From Chrysoporthe austroafricana (Eukaryota; Ascomycota; Sordariomycetes; Diaporthales; Cryphonectriaceae): a stretch of 64,000 nucleotides of DNA. Positions within the stretch are counted from its first letter, which is position 1. Each line of letters begins with the position of its first letter. The translations under genes were made by a program, and so were the position numbers. Of the stretch, positions 1-10,887 are shown piece after piece. The DNA lies in NCBI GenBank assembly GCA_001051155.2, contig JYIP02000004.1:4396383-4460382 (forward strand), in the 5' to 3' direction. A model generated the notes under the pieces. That model made no database searches, was not told the DNA's origin, and saw only the letters and a list, made by a program, of their open reading frames with translations.

Positions 1-33
1 CCGACAGGTTAACAAAGAGAAATAATCCTCAAT

Positions 34-991
34 ATGCATGACAATGCATCACCACCGCTTTCCTACCTCTGCGTCCTCCTTCTCGCGGCAGTGGCACCGG
101 TCAGGTCAACATGCTACTATCCCGACGGCACCATCGAGCCCCACGCAGTGCCCTGCTCGGCCACCGGCGACTCCCAGTGCTGCTCCAGCAGCCAAGGCAT
201 CTGCCTTTCCAACGGCTACTGCCTGGACTTCCTGCAGCCGTTCGCCCTCTGGAGAGGCTCGTGTACGGATCGCAGCTGGGGCGCAGCCTGCCCGCAGACG
301 TGCCTTTCAAGTCAGTCTCCACAGGACCCCTTACTCACCAACTCATCGACGTTGCCCCTCCCTAACACCCCCTTTCTTCCACTTCCCTCTCCATACAACG
401 CTCCATGTCTGCCACGGCACGGCACGGCCACCGCGCTAACAGACGGCCAAAGGCAACGACAGCCAGTCGCACGGCATCCGCATCGACCCGTGGCGCCCCA
501 ACGCCACGGGCGCGTCCCTCTACTGCTGCGGCGACGCCAACCCGCTCGCGGCCGGCGCGGCCGGCGCGTGCGTTGACGGCGGCGCGCCCTTCGCGCTGCC
601 CGACGGCACGCCGGTCGTAGGCTTCGCGGCGCTGGCGACGCTGGAGGCGGACGGCCAGGGCGGGTCGTCGTCGTCGCCGCGGGCGGTGGCGGCCGTCGGA
701 GCCGGCGTCGGCGTGGGCCTCGGCCTCGTGGCGTCCGCCGCCGTCCTGTGGGCGCTGCGCGAGAGGCGCGCCAGGCTGCGCGAGCCGGGCAGGGGCCGCG
801 GGGACGGAGGAGCGGTGCCGGCGCCGGTGCCGCCGGACTCGGGGTCCTCCTGCCGCCGCGCGTCGCTGCCGAGCTGGCCCGGCCAGGAGCTGCTGCAGAG
901 CGGGTGGGCGCCCCCGGTGCCGGAGCTGGTCTCGGCGCCGGTGATCTCTGAGATGGACGGGTCCGAGAGGAGGCGGAGCAGACGAGGATGA
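34..991 (+). CDS. Cysteine-rich single-pass membrane protein, function unknown
   Basis: Two-exon model, 34-310 and 453-991. The intron starts GTCAGT and ends AAAG, with a GCTAAC branch site at 435-440. Splicing gives a seamless codon (A + GC). The protein (about 271 aa) starts with a hydrophobic signal peptide (LCVLLLAAVAPVRS). An ectodomain with many cysteines follows (CYYPDGT, then QCCSS, CLSNGYC, CPQTC and, after the intron, YCCGDAN). A single transmembrane helix follows (AVAAVGAGVGVGLGLVASAA), then a basic cytoplasmic stop-transfer segment (RERRARLRE) and a Pro/Ser-rich tail. This layout is common among uncharacterised Sordariomycete surface proteins. A sensor or adhesin role is only an inference. 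Exon 1 reads on into the intron without a stop for a while, so an unspliced form would end with an unrelated tail. Confidence 0.75.
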
Positions 992-2510
992 GAGGTGTGG
1001 GGTGACGTGGTACGGTAGGGCTCCCTCGGAGGGTGGCAGCAGGGTCCAGGCAAGGGTCAGCTCAGTGTATTTGAGCTTTGATTTCCTTCTCTATTCATCC
1101 CCTCCCCAATTTGTTGTTAAATTGTTTTTTTTTTCTTTCTTTCCCTCCAGCTTAGCGCGGCGCATTGCATATAGAAAGATCTTGTGTCCTCTTTCCATCA
1201 TCTGCGCACCGATCTTATCCAGTGCCTGTTCCAGGCCTGCTTCACATCAGCTGGGGTTGGTCCGGACTAGGCCGACGGCAACTAGCGCACCATGCAGCCG
1301 GTATGACTGCAGTGGTGTGCTGCACGTCGGCAGTAGGACGGGTCGAGATTGTCGGATCTGAGCTGCATGCTTACCCATTGGGGGCCTATGAGGATCAAGA
1401 GGCTTCGCAGTAGACTTCGGAAGAGGGTGCACGCGCGGGACGCCCGGTGCCGGGTCTCTGCCGCGCCTGCGATGCTGCGTGCGCACGCAGGTCCTACCTA
1501 ATGGTTCGTTGCCCTCAGGCCTCAAGAGCAACAAGATGATAGCAACTCGGAGGGGACTAGTTGTAGCCGAGTGTCTCTCAAACATAAGCGAGAAAGGGAA
1601 CAGCATTTAAGAGCAACATGGACACAGTCATGCCATCTCAATTTCCGCCCTCTCTCGGCCCCAACGCGGGTGAGCCCACCGGCCGAGGGGAGAAATCCTT
1701 TTCCACGGCGTCACTGAAAGCAGAAGAGACAGCGGATGTGGGGGAGAGAGAGAGAAAAAAATATCGATGGCGAGACAGGCCGCAAACGTCAGAGCTGGTT
1801 CACCTCTGACGGGGAGGGTCGGGAAGCCCGAGTCACGTCCCGGATCTGCACCCACGGGCCCTGCGCCGATCTGGACCCCTGGACCCCGTTCTGGACTCGC
1901 GATGGGAGAATCTGGGGGGAGGGGGGGGAGGCGACGTGTGCGCCTACCTAGTTCCCAGCACACAGCCGGCGCCAGGGCGAAACCGCCGATGTTTAGGCGA
2001 GCCAAGCGTTGAAAACTCGACCCGGGCTGCAACAAGGGGAGGTCCTAGCCCCGGAACCTAAATGTGCAAGTGGAAGAAGGGAAGAAGCGGCCCGGGGGTG
2101 GGTGGTGTGGCGGTTTGGTGGGATGGTTCAGACCAGCAGCTGGTGAAGGGTGGGAGTATAATAGATACGTCACGGCCGCTCACGTGTGGGGCCCTGTTCG
2201 TGTCTGGACTGCTGCCAATTTCAACCTGGAGAGCACTGCTATCCTCTGGGGCCTCGCGTACTGATCCTTGGGGATCCTCTCCTTGACAGCTCGGCATTGA
2301 GATCGCACACTGCCTGCACCACACGCCTCTGTCGGACTGTCCTGAGCCAGGGCACCGTTTCCCAATCGAGCAGCTCGCCCGCCTCCTAGACTATACTGAG
2401 GGACCCCGCCGAGCCTTGCGCAGCAGAACAAACGCAGAACGAGACAGACAGAGAGGAAGAAAGGGCCGGTCGTCTTACAAGAAGGATTGGTAAATCTCCG
2501 AGAAGACCTG
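992..2510. other. Intergenic / 5' leader region without a supported gene
   Basis: About 1.5 kb between the membrane protein and the disordered-protein gene. It has T-rich runs near 1120-1150 and GC-rich low-complexity sequence. Several small ORFs occur on both strands, but none shows a conserved motif or splice-supported coding pattern. Part of it is probably promoter and 5' UTR of the downstream gene. Confidence 0.5.
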
Positions 2511-3239
2511 ATGATGGCCATCAGAGACCGCTTCAGCCGCATATTGATGCGGAAGTCCGTCTCCTCGTCCTCGTCCGCCGGCCGCAGCGACGACGGCCAC
2601 GCCGACGCCACCAGCACCCTCGCCACCACACCCCCCACCCCGGGCGCCTCCCTCTCGAAGAGCACCTCGCGCCTGGCCAAGATCAAGTCGTGGCGCTCGA
2701 GCGCCTCCTCGTTCAACCACCATGCCGGCAACAGCACCAGCACCACCGGCGGTGGCGGTAGCGCCGGCAGCGGCGGCGGCGGCGCCACCAGCACCGCCAC
2801 CACCTCCTATTCTTCCTCTTACAGAGACGGCCCCGCGCCGCCGACGCGCACGCCGAACAAGCCCAGCCCCAAGCAGCAGCAGCAGCAGCCACCGCAGCCG
2901 CCGCCGAAGCAGCCGAAGCAGCCGAAGCAGCCGAAGCAGCCGAAGCAGCCGCGGCTGCACCCCAGCGAGCGGCCGCTGACGGAGCAGAACCTGCGGCACC
3001 AGGAGCTGCTGGGGGCGTTCACGATGAAGTTCGGGCGCAGCCGGGGGGCCAGCCGCGGCGCCAGGAGCAGCTTCTCTGGGGTCAGCCCCGGGAACTCGAG
3101 GCCCGGGAGCGTGGACTACGGGCGCGGCTCCAGCGTGGTGTCGGGGTCGGGCGACGAGGCGCCGTACGGGTCCCACCACGGGCAGATGGGCTCGCTGGGA
3201 TCGCCCGGGGATGAGAGGATCGCGGAGGAGAGCTCATGA
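2511..3239 (+). CDS. Intrinsically disordered basic protein with (Lys-Gln-Pro)n repeat
   Basis: Single-exon ORF of 242 aa starting at the tandem ATGATG at 2511. The frame is open slightly further upstream only through a TTG codon. The N-terminus is basic (MMAIRDRFSRILMRKSV). Ser-, Gly- and Thr-rich disorder follows, then a Gln/Pro tract and five exact 9-bp units coding Pro-Lys-Gln (2904-2948). The C-terminal third has the most protein-like segment (LTEQNLRHQELLGAFTMKFG) and an Arg/Ser/Gly-rich tail. No catalytic domain is visible. The consistent G/C third positions and the ordered LTEQNLRHQELL motif support real coding. I do not recognise a named family. Similar short motifs occur in fungal proteins of unknown function, so no function is assigned. 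Confidence 0.6.
   Translation: MMAIRDRFSRILMRKSVSSSSSAGRSDDGHADATSTLATTPPTPGASLSKSTSRLAKIKSWRSSASSFNHHAGNSTSTTGGGGSAGSGGGGATSTATTSYSSSYRDGPAPPTRTPNKPSPKQQQQQPPQPPPKQPKQPKQPKQPKQPRLHPSERPLTEQNLRHQELLGAFTMKFGRSRGASRGARSSFSGVSPGNSRPGSVDYGRGSSVVSGSGDEAPYGSHHGQMGSLGSPGDERIAEESS
2904..2948 (+). repeat. Coding minisatellite, 5 x 9 bp (CCGAAGCAG)
   Basis: Five exact tandem 9-bp units code Pro-Lys-Gln repeats inside the disordered protein. A CAG run lies just upstream (about 2874-2888). Such tracts expand and contract by slippage without breaking the frame. Confidence 0.9.
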
Positions 3240-4761
3240 TGGTGGCGGCGGCGGCGGCGGCGGGGGTTGGGTTTTTTTATGTCTCTTTCAAACGGTGTGG
3301 TCGTTCATTCTATGTGCGGGTCGGGGCGTTCTGGCTTTAGGGTGGGTGGTTGGTGGGATGGGCGGTCGGTCGGTCGGTCGGTTCGTCGGTCCACTTCTTG
3401 CAGGAGGCGTTTCTGGGCTGCGTGACGGCGCATTTCTTCTGCTGCTGCCGCCGTGTTCGTGGTGACCGGCGTTCGTATATGCACACTGTGGGCCATGGGT
3501 GTAATCTGGGGTCAAAAAAGGGTTCATGTGTGAAGAAGAGAGTCAACGCCGAGCCGAGTTCTTGTCAGAAGGATCCGGAGAAGACTGCCTGCCTGGCGGG
3601 TCTGATGCTGCTCTCGTCTGGATACCCTGACCTTTGTGAAGAATTATTACTGCTGTAAGACCCTACTGTAACCGTACCATATTAATAGGTGTGGACTGGC
3701 TAGTCCTCGAGAATGTAACGCAGCATGCTGCTGACCTTGCCGGCCTCGGCTTGCAGCGGGGCACCAAATAGACGGGAACCTGCGGAGGTGTAACATGAAC
3801 GAACACACGGAGATAATCCAGGCACACAGAAAACAAAGAAAACAAAGAAAGAAAAAAATTAAAAAAAGAAAAGAATGCTCTTTCAGGGGATCTACTGTTC
3901 TTTCCCTCCTTCTCCCTTTTCTCTGCAGTAGTAGCCCTAACCCTAATGCGTGGAATGCTTGGCCTGCGTGCCTGCTTCCATGATCGCCAAAACGACGTTC
4001 CTCAACTTGGATTTTACCCAGGGACGCACCCAGCTATGTCCGTCCTCTAGCAGGCCGTCCTCCAGCATCCTGCCTCGTCGCTCTGGCCTTCTACCTCGCG
4101 GCGGACGGTGGTACAGGCCAGTCGCAATGCGTCGGACCCCGACGTCCTTCCTAGAAGGGGAGGTGGGAGCCGCGGCGGGCTGCCGCAGACGGACGTCGAG
4201 GTGACAGCCGTGTCGGAAACGGACCGGTTCCTCCTCGCCGCGGTCCACCCTCCGTATGGGTCCTGAACTCGTACGTAGGTCTCCCGTCTGCCCTGCGTGT
4301 CACGCTCATTACGCAGCAGCGGGAGAACATGGGCAGGTGCGTGCCAGACCCTGCCCACAGCATCTGGACGGCACCTGCCCCATCGTGACGGCCTGCCTGT
4401 GCCTTCCGCGGCGCGCCTCGCGAGGACGCGGCACTCGAACCCGGCCGCTCCTTCCAGGTACAGTATGGATGGTCGAGGATGCCTGGCGGCCGCCGGTGCT
4501 GTGCCCACCTCGTCAATCTATCTGCCTTGTACCAGCCGCAATAAGCCGCCATATCTAGAGCCCGCGCCCTGGCTCGTCCCTCTGGCTTATAATACGTCCT
4601 GCCTGCGTATCGCGGGCCTCCTCGTGCCCAGGACCCCTCCTCTGGAACCCTCGTTCTTGTCTTGGCAGACTACCCACAGTCGATCCTTTTTGTGTCCCCC
4701 TTTTCCTTCTTTCCAGAAGGGGTCCCGCTGCCGAAGTCGCCGACAGCTTTGTCCCGTCACG
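3240..4761. other. Intergenic region upstream of the carboxypeptidase
   Basis: About 1.5 kb. It contains a (GGC)n run just after 3240, a GGTCGGTCGGTCGG tract near 3365-3380, an A-rich run near 3836-3870 and a two-unit telomere-like motif (CCCTAACCCTAA) near 3935. TATAATA lies near 4587, about 175 bp before the carboxypeptidase start, and could be a core promoter element. The ORFs here are GC-driven and show no family motifs. Confidence 0.5.
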
Positions 4762-7081
4762 ATGCAGCTGTCCGTCCTTCTTTCCGCCCTGGCCCTCTCC
4801 GCCGCCGGCGTCTCCGCCAGGCGCGACCTCCGCCATGTCGCCCCCGTCGGCGAGAGGCTGCAGGCGCGGAGGCCCGAGCCCCAGCTCCGGAACGAGTACC
4901 CCTCCGAGGCCAGGCGCGCCTCGTCGACGTCCGGCTACCAGTTCCTGACCAACAAGACGCAAGGTGAGCTGAGGAAGGGAACAGCGCCCCCCCCCCGGTG
5001 GTCTCGGCACGTCGACTGTCTGGCTGACCGGCTGTGTGACAAAATAAAATAGGCTTCCTGGTCGACGGGACGGCCATTCCGGATGTGGAGTTCGACATGG
5101 GCGAGTCGTACGCCGGCCTGCTCCCCCTGGGCAACAGCACCTCGGACGAGCTGTTCTTCTGGTTCTGGCCCTCGACCAACGAGGCTGCCGAGGGCGAGAT
5201 CCTGATCTGGCTGAACGGAGGTGTACGTCCCCTGCCGCAGACCCGCCCTGTCCTGGCTCTGACTGACTGTCTCCCTCCCAGCCTGGATGCTCATCTCTCG
5301 AGGGCTTGCTTCAGGAGAATGGACCTTTCCTGTGGCAGCAGGGAACCTACCTGCCTATCCAGAACCCTTGGGTAAGTCACCTCTAGGCGTTGTCCAACGC
5401 CTCATATCCTCATCCTGGGCCTTCAGATATGCCTGTCCAAGATCCAAGGAGAACGCTCTTCTCACTGAAATTGGATTGGCCTGCAGGCCCCTAATTTTGA
5501 ACAGCTGCTGACTCTCGGAATACTTACTAGGGATGGTATGTGCTTCGCTCAGAAACGAGTCCCTTTCATGTTTTATGCCTTTGATATGATGCTTGTCTTC
5601 AAGACCGCCCTCACCAACTAGTCGTGGGTCGGGGTTGTTGAAACAGGCTCAAAATATTCTCTTCTTCGCTTTGTTGCGGATAAGGCAGTAAGTTGACAGA
5701 TTTGGAATTTAGGAACCGTCTGACGAACGTAATCTACGTCGATCAACCCGTCGGCACGGGCTTCTCTCAGGGTACACCCACTGCCCAGGACGAGGTTGAC
5801 GTCGCGAACCAGTTCATGGAGTTCTGGGAGAACTTCGTCGACACCTTCGGTCTGACAGGATACAAGGTCTACATCGTGGGAGAGTCCTATGCTGGGATGT
5901 ATGTGCCGTACATCGCCAGCGGAATGTTGGACACCAACAACACCGACTACTTCAACGTAGGCCTCCCCGCTGGCCAAGAGTTGAAATCTTGCTGACTTGG
6001 TGTGTTAGGTGTCCGGAATAATGGTGTACGACCCGTGTATCGCATATGACTACCTCCAGGGCTCGGTTTCTGTCGTGCCTTTTGTCCAGAACCACCTCGG
6101 TTAGATCTCTGCTGCTCTCTTCATGGGTGCAAGTTATGCTAATGCACCAAACACAGATCTCTTCCCACTGCAAGACATTTCTACGCTCGTCAGCCTCGAC
6201 GAGAGCTGTGGATACGCTGCGTTCAGGGAGGAGTACCTCACGTTCCCGCCGACTAGCACTATGCCAGATATCAGTGACCTGCCTGGCAGGACCAACCCGA
6301 CGTGTATCGCTCTGTACGACTCTGTGTATGAGAGCATCCAGACGTACAACCCCTGCTTCGACATCTACAATGTCGCCATTACCTGCCCGGTTCTTTGGGA
6401 TGTCCTTGGATGTGAGTGATCTAGTCCCAAGTATACTGCTGGTTGCGTGAGTATTTGACTGACCTTACCTACAGTCCCCGGTTCTTTCGAATACATCCCA
6501 CCAGGCGCTGAGAGTACGTTTCTTTACTATCCCCCCTGAGGAACGTACTGCATACTGACAACTTTTCAGTCTACTTCAACCGTTCCGACGTCCAGGAGGC
6601 GATTCACGCCCCGAGCATGGACTGGTCAGAGTGCAGCAACGTCAACGTCTTCCCCGACGGCGACAGCTCTCTCCCGTCCGCCGTGACGGTCTTGCCTGGT
6701 GTCATCGAGCGCACGCAGAACGTCATCGTTGCCCATGGCCTTCTCGACATGGTTCTGATCGCCAACGGCACGATCCTGCAGATCCAGAACACGACCTGGA
6801 ACGGAGCGCAGGGTTTCCAGAGCACGCCCTACGCTGACGGCCTCTACATTCCGACCCACGGCGAGTACCAGGTCCAGACGTACGCGGCTTCGGGCATTAT
6901 GGGCACCACGCACACAGAGCGCGGCCTGACCTACAACACTGTTGACCTGTCCGGCCACATGGTCCCGCAGTACCAGCCGTCTGTTGCGTTCCGCCAGATC
7001 GAGGTCCTGCTAGGCCGTATTGACAGCCTGACGAGCAAGGCGCCCTTCACGGTGAACGTCGGTGCTGGGGCGTTCGATTAA
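4762..7081 (+). CDS. Secreted serine carboxypeptidase (peptidase family S10)
   Basis: Nine-exon model: 4762-4963, 5053-5222, 5282-5371, 5531-5535, 5713-5956, 6009-6099, 6157-6411, 6475-6513, 6570-7081, giving 535 aa. Family S10 enzymes remove C-terminal residues in acidic vacuolar or extracellular compartments. A signal peptide is present ([19 protein letters not shown]). The oxyanion-hole motif WLNGGPGCSS spans exons 2 and 3. The nucleophile lies in GESYAG (Ser about 214), the acid in HGLLDM (Asp about 425) and the base in SGHMVPQ (His about 495). Asn-X-Ser/Thr glycosylation sites are frequent. All splice phases agree, but only if a 5-nt microexon (5531-5535) is included: it restores the S10 pattern NPxxWNxxxN before [10 protein letters not shown]. 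The length matches the family. A relation to Aspergillus cpdS-type enzymes is likely but unverified. Confidence 0.92.
5531..5535 (+). other. Predicted 5-nt microexon of the carboxypeptidase gene
   Basis: The five bases GGATG lie between a TACTTACTAG acceptor and a consensus GTATGT donor. Exon 3 ends in phase 0 (TGG|GTAAGT) and the next conserved exon starts one base before AAC CGT CTG. Direct joining therefore breaks the frame. Inserting these five bases gives W-G-W-N-R-L-T-N, which aligns with the S10 motif without gaps. Inferred from sequence only. Confidence 0.65.
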
Positions 7082-7579
7082 ACTGGATATGGCACGCAAA
7101 TCTGATGGATGTTTCTGGAAGATGGATAGTGTGGCAGAATAGAGTATGTGACGGGCGAATCTTGTCACCATAATACTAGTCACCAGTAATGCTTCACGAA
7201 TTCTACAACCATTTCTGTCAAAGATAAAAATCATCACGATGTGCGTATGCGCCATTATACGGTGAATAGCAAGTCTCTAGAAACAAGCCTTGGACGGACG
7301 GCTACGGTCCCAAAAACTATTGATGATCCGGAGCCGAGCCCCGGAAAAGTGGAGACGCACTCGGGTGTAACCCCCGAAGTCGCTGCACGTCGTGCGAAAC
7401 TTGGCTGTGGACATACACACACAAGTCACAGCACGCCGGAAAACAAAGCCAGACGACGCCGCACGGTTTCTTGCCTCGTCCTCCTGCTCCGTCTGATGAA
7501 GAACTCGCTCCTCTGGTCGACCCATTGCATCCGGCCGGCGACTCGAGGGATCTCCATCCCACCAAGATTCGCGCGCAGT
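7082..7579. other. Intergenic region, carboxypeptidase 3' end to UPF0045 gene
   Basis: About 500 bp with the 3' UTR of the carboxypeptidase and the promoter of the next gene. I see no gene, tRNA or repeat in it. Confidence 0.5.
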
Positions 7580-8345
7580 ATGGACTACTCTAGCATCGCG
7601 ACGCCGGAGCGGTGCTACGTCGACTTCTGCCTCGTCCCTGTAAGAGATATAGACATGATTCCTCAGCACTATCCTGCCTTCTTCTCTCCCCGTCCACTGC
7701 TCCTCTCATCATGAATCTGTGATCCCGACCCATGCCTCCCCTCCCTCCCTTCCCTCTCTATACCCGTCAGATACGATGAACACACCCCCGCTCACGCTCG
7801 CCTCCCCGCCGGTTGGGGGAGGGAACAGGTCGGCACGGCGTCACCCTCCGTCGCCAAGGAGGTCGCGGCGGTGCAGCGGCTCCTGAAGGCGTCCGGGCTG
7901 CGGTACACGATGCACTCGGCGGGGACGACGGTCGAGGGGCCGTGGGACGAGGTGATGCGGGCCGTTGGGCGGGCGCACGCCGTCGTGCACGAGATGGGCG
8001 TCGGGCGGGTGCAGAGCAGCATGCGGGTGGGCACGAGGTGGGTTTTTCTTCTTCTTTTCTTTCTCATATTATTACTGAAGCCTACTGCTTATATGTCCTC
8101 TCTGCTCCTTTTCTTCCCTCTCCATCTGTTAAAGAGAATTGTATCCTTGTCATCGTCTTCTGTCGTCGGCGGTGGTCTCAGGGAGGGAGCGCATTGGGTC
8201 CGGCGAGTGGTGATGGGATGAAGAGGCATAAGATGACCGTTGCGCCGGCGTGCTAACCCGGGTCTCGCCCTGCAGGACGGACAAGGAGCAGACTGCTGCG
8301 GATAAGGTGAAGAGGGTGGAGGACCTCCTGGCACAGGACGAGTGA
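7580..8345 (+). CDS. UPF0045 / thiamine-binding-fold protein (MTH1187-YkoF-like, ECM15-like)
   Basis: Three exons: 7580-7639, 7829-8037 and 8276-8345, giving 112 aa. The introns have GTAAGA...CAG and GTGGGT...CAG ends. The split codon AG|G restores Arg in VGTRTDKE. The protein matches the small ferredoxin-like UPF0045 family: CYVDFCLVP-VGT at the N-terminus, the centre LRYTMHSAGTTVEGPWDEV, and VGTRTDKEQTAADKV near the C-terminus. Bacterial YkoF members bind thiamine or hydroxymethylpyrimidine. Yeast ECM15 is the eukaryotic counterpart and has no proven enzymatic role. Length and motif order are those of a complete family member. Cytosolic location is inferred from the lack of signal or transmembrane segments. 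Confidence 0.9.
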
Positions 8346-8777
8346 GGCGGCCGAGAAGGTGGTGGCATGCTACACGGCGTATACGTCGGGAAAACACCCA
8401 GTTACTCGTTCGCTATGGGAATGGTGTACGGGACGGACCCTCTGGCAGACGGATCTTATTAACAGCTGACCGCCCCAACTGCTCTCTTTATTGCTGAGGG
8501 CTTTTCTAGGAGCTAATCGAAGCATGATAGTACTGCAGTCTCTCCAGCTAGATAGTGATAGTGATGACTCCTGCCTCCGTTTGAGCGCCTGATCAGATTT
8601 TTTAGATGGTACACGATGATGAACCTATATAACACAACCAAAAATCTCACCCCGTTTTGAAAGCCACCGTGCCCGGTGGGGGAACGCCACAGATGCCGCC
8701 CAGAGCCACCCACACCCACACCCACACCCATACACATACAGAGACCCGACGTCCCTGGCGCTGCCCCTGCCCCTTCT
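8346..8777. other. Convergent intergenic region with (CACACC)n repeat
   Basis: About 430 bp between two converging genes. It holds both 3' UTRs and a CACCCACACC-type microsatellite at about 8706-8742, next to the 3' end of the minus-strand gene. Confidence 0.6.
8706..8742. repeat. (CACACC)n microsatellite
   Basis: A run of CACCCACACC-type units followed by CATACACATACA, in the 3' flank of the DUF1682 gene. Confidence 0.8.
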
Positions 8778-10279
8778 CTACGCGCGCTGGGTCATCCTCT
8801 TCTGCTGCTTGCGCTGCTCCTTCTCGCGCTCCTTCTCGAGGTACTTCTTCTGGCCCTTGGCGTCGAGGGCGGCGAGCTCCTGGTCGCGCTTGGCCTTGCG
8901 GGCCTTCTCGCGCTCGTAGTTGCGCTCCTCGGACTTCTCCTCGAGGCTGGCCTTCTGGATCTGGCGGACCGTGTCGTCGCGCACGCTCTTGACCTTGCGC
9001 AGCACCTCGGGCCGGAAGTGGGCCTCGCGCGCCAGCTGGTCCGTCAGCCGGACGGCGTACTGGAAGATGGGCAGGAGGGGCGCGTAGTCGCTGTCGGAGG
9101 GCAGGCGGTACTTGAGGAAGATGCGCTTGCGGGGGCTCGTCTCCTCGAGGCTGTGGGAGGGGAGGGTACATCTAGTCAGCATAGGCTCCAGGGAAAGAGG
9201 GGGAGAAGAGAGAAAGACAGGGCTCGGACGCACGTCTTGGGCTTGTCCTCGGGCTGGTCGGAGACGATGAGGTAGTCAAAGAGCTCGCCAGCGGACTCGA
9301 CGGCCTTGGCAAGCTCGGGGGTGAGCAGGAGGTTGGTGATCTCAGCGCTCTCGCTCATGACGGTGCTCCAGACGGGCAGGCGGGGGTGGTCCTTGGTGAA
9401 GGTCAGGGAGACGTCGAAGCGCTCGTCGCGGACCTGCTTCATGCGGTCCTTGTTGACGACGGCCCAGACGAAGCCGTCGTAGCTGCTCTTGGCGTCGCGG
9501 GCGGCGCGCAGCTCGGCGGCGCCGGGGACGCCGGGGACGAGCGCGCCCTCCCTGCCGTCGAAGGGGTAGATGGTGACCTCGGCGGTGTCGCGCGGCATGC
9601 TGAAGCTGTCGAAGAACAGGCTCAGGCCGGCCTCGGCGGCGGACATGAGCGGGTTGAAGCGGCGGACGAGGGTGAGGCGGGCGTCGAGGAAGGCGACGTT
9701 CTGGCGGCCGGAGGCGTACGTGGCGAACTCGAACAGCGACTTCTCGCGGAGGGCGGCGTCGGGGTCCGCGGCGGCGTCGGGGGCGCCGGCGCTGCGGGCG
9801 CCGAAGCCGACGAGGGCGAACTCGGCAGACAGGACGCCGGCGTGCGCGCGGATCCAGCGCCGGGCGCGGGCGCGGTTCATGCGCGCGCCGATGACGTGCA
9901 GGGTGAAGATGAAGATGATGGCGGCGAGGATGAGGCCCTCGGCGCGGAAGTCGTTGAGAGTGTAGCGCTCGTCGAGGCGGTACCACTTGGTGTAGGGGCG
10001 GGCGGTGGCGGCGGCCGCGGCGGCGCTGGCGCCGAGGGTCGCGTCGCCCGGCGGCGGGGCGAAGGGCTCGGGCGAGGGGTCTGAGGCCTCTGCGAAGTCG
10101 GCGAAGTCTGCACGCACGCCGCTCGGGCGGCGGAGGGGTCAGCATGCGGAAGATCATCACCATCACCATCACCACCACCGGCTGGGAGCTGGGAGGGCGC
10201 GCATACCCGGATCCCCAGCGGCTGCTGGAGCTGCAGTAGTCTTGCTGCCTCCGAAGAGGCCCTTGAGGACGTCGGCCAT
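8778..10279 (-). CDS. CCDC47-like ER membrane protein (DUF1682)
   Basis: Three exons on the minus strand: 10279-10207, 10107-9234, 9150-8778 (439 aa). All phases agree (G|AC, AC|C). An N-terminal hydrophilic Ala/Pro-rich segment precedes YTKWYRLDERYTLNDF and one transmembrane helix (GLILAAIIFIFTLHVIGA). The long DUF1682 domain follows, with WIRAHAGVLSAEFALVGFG, NVAFLDARLTLVRRFNPLM and LPVWSTVMSESAEIT. The C-terminus is a highly charged helix (EKSEERNYEREKARKAKRDQE...) ending MTQRA. Animal CCDC47 (calumin) is the family reference: an ER protein acting with the PAT and translocon complexes in multipass membrane protein biogenesis and ER calcium handling. A similar ER role is inferred for this fungal homologue. 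Confidence 0.88.
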
Positions 10280-10765
10280 GGTGAGGTGACGCTGGTGTTC
10301 TCGCAATTGGGGGCGGGCGGGCTGCGAGATGGGGGGGGGAAGGGTCGGGAGGGAAGAAGGGCTGGGCGAGCTTCACGGAAAAGATGCCAGAGCTGCGTCC
10401 TCGCTAGGCTGGCACGGGCAACTTGGCGCGGCTGGGCACGCACGGCCGAGGAGGCCCTTTTTGCAGACCGGCCCGGGCCGGTCGAGGCTGCCACGAACTG
10501 CTCCCCCAAAAGCCCAAAAGGGGGCACTGGCGCTACTGAGTACTGAGTAAGACGGTGCAGGGGTTGCAGGGGTTGCAGTGGCTGTAGTTGGTGGGTGTTT
10601 GGTGGTTGCCCTGCCAACGGGCCACTGCCGTCTTCATTGACTTTCATGTCTTTACTTCAGCACTTGCTCAGTGATTACTGAGTGCACTGCACCATACACC
10701 ACCATACATGCACTCTGCTGCCGCCCACACGCAGACGACGACAAAGCCAGAGACACGGACAGACA

Positions 10766-10799
<34 letters not shown>

Positions 10800-10887
10800 C
10801 CTGGACAGCTGGCTCGTCCCATCTCATCGCCCCCGGATTCTGGAAACACACCACGGGCATGTCGGCCATATGATATGACACAGCAGC
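10280..10887. other. Divergent promoter region, DUF1682 gene / haspin gene
   Basis: About 610 bp between two genes transcribed away from each other. It carries a (CAGG)n repeat at 10759-10800 and short GTTGCAGGG repeats near 10560. No gene is supported; the overlapping ORFs are GC-driven shadows. Confidence 0.6.
10759..10800. repeat. (CAGA)n/(CAGG)n tetranucleotide repeat
   Basis: Three or so GACA units run into about seven GGCA units, within the divergent promoter and about 90 bp upstream of the haspin start. Confidence 0.9.

Noticed and set aside
9342..10376. 344-codon minus-strand ORF overlapping the DUF1682 gene
   Set aside because: Arg/Pro/His-rich off-frame translation of the CCDC47-like exon; no domain.
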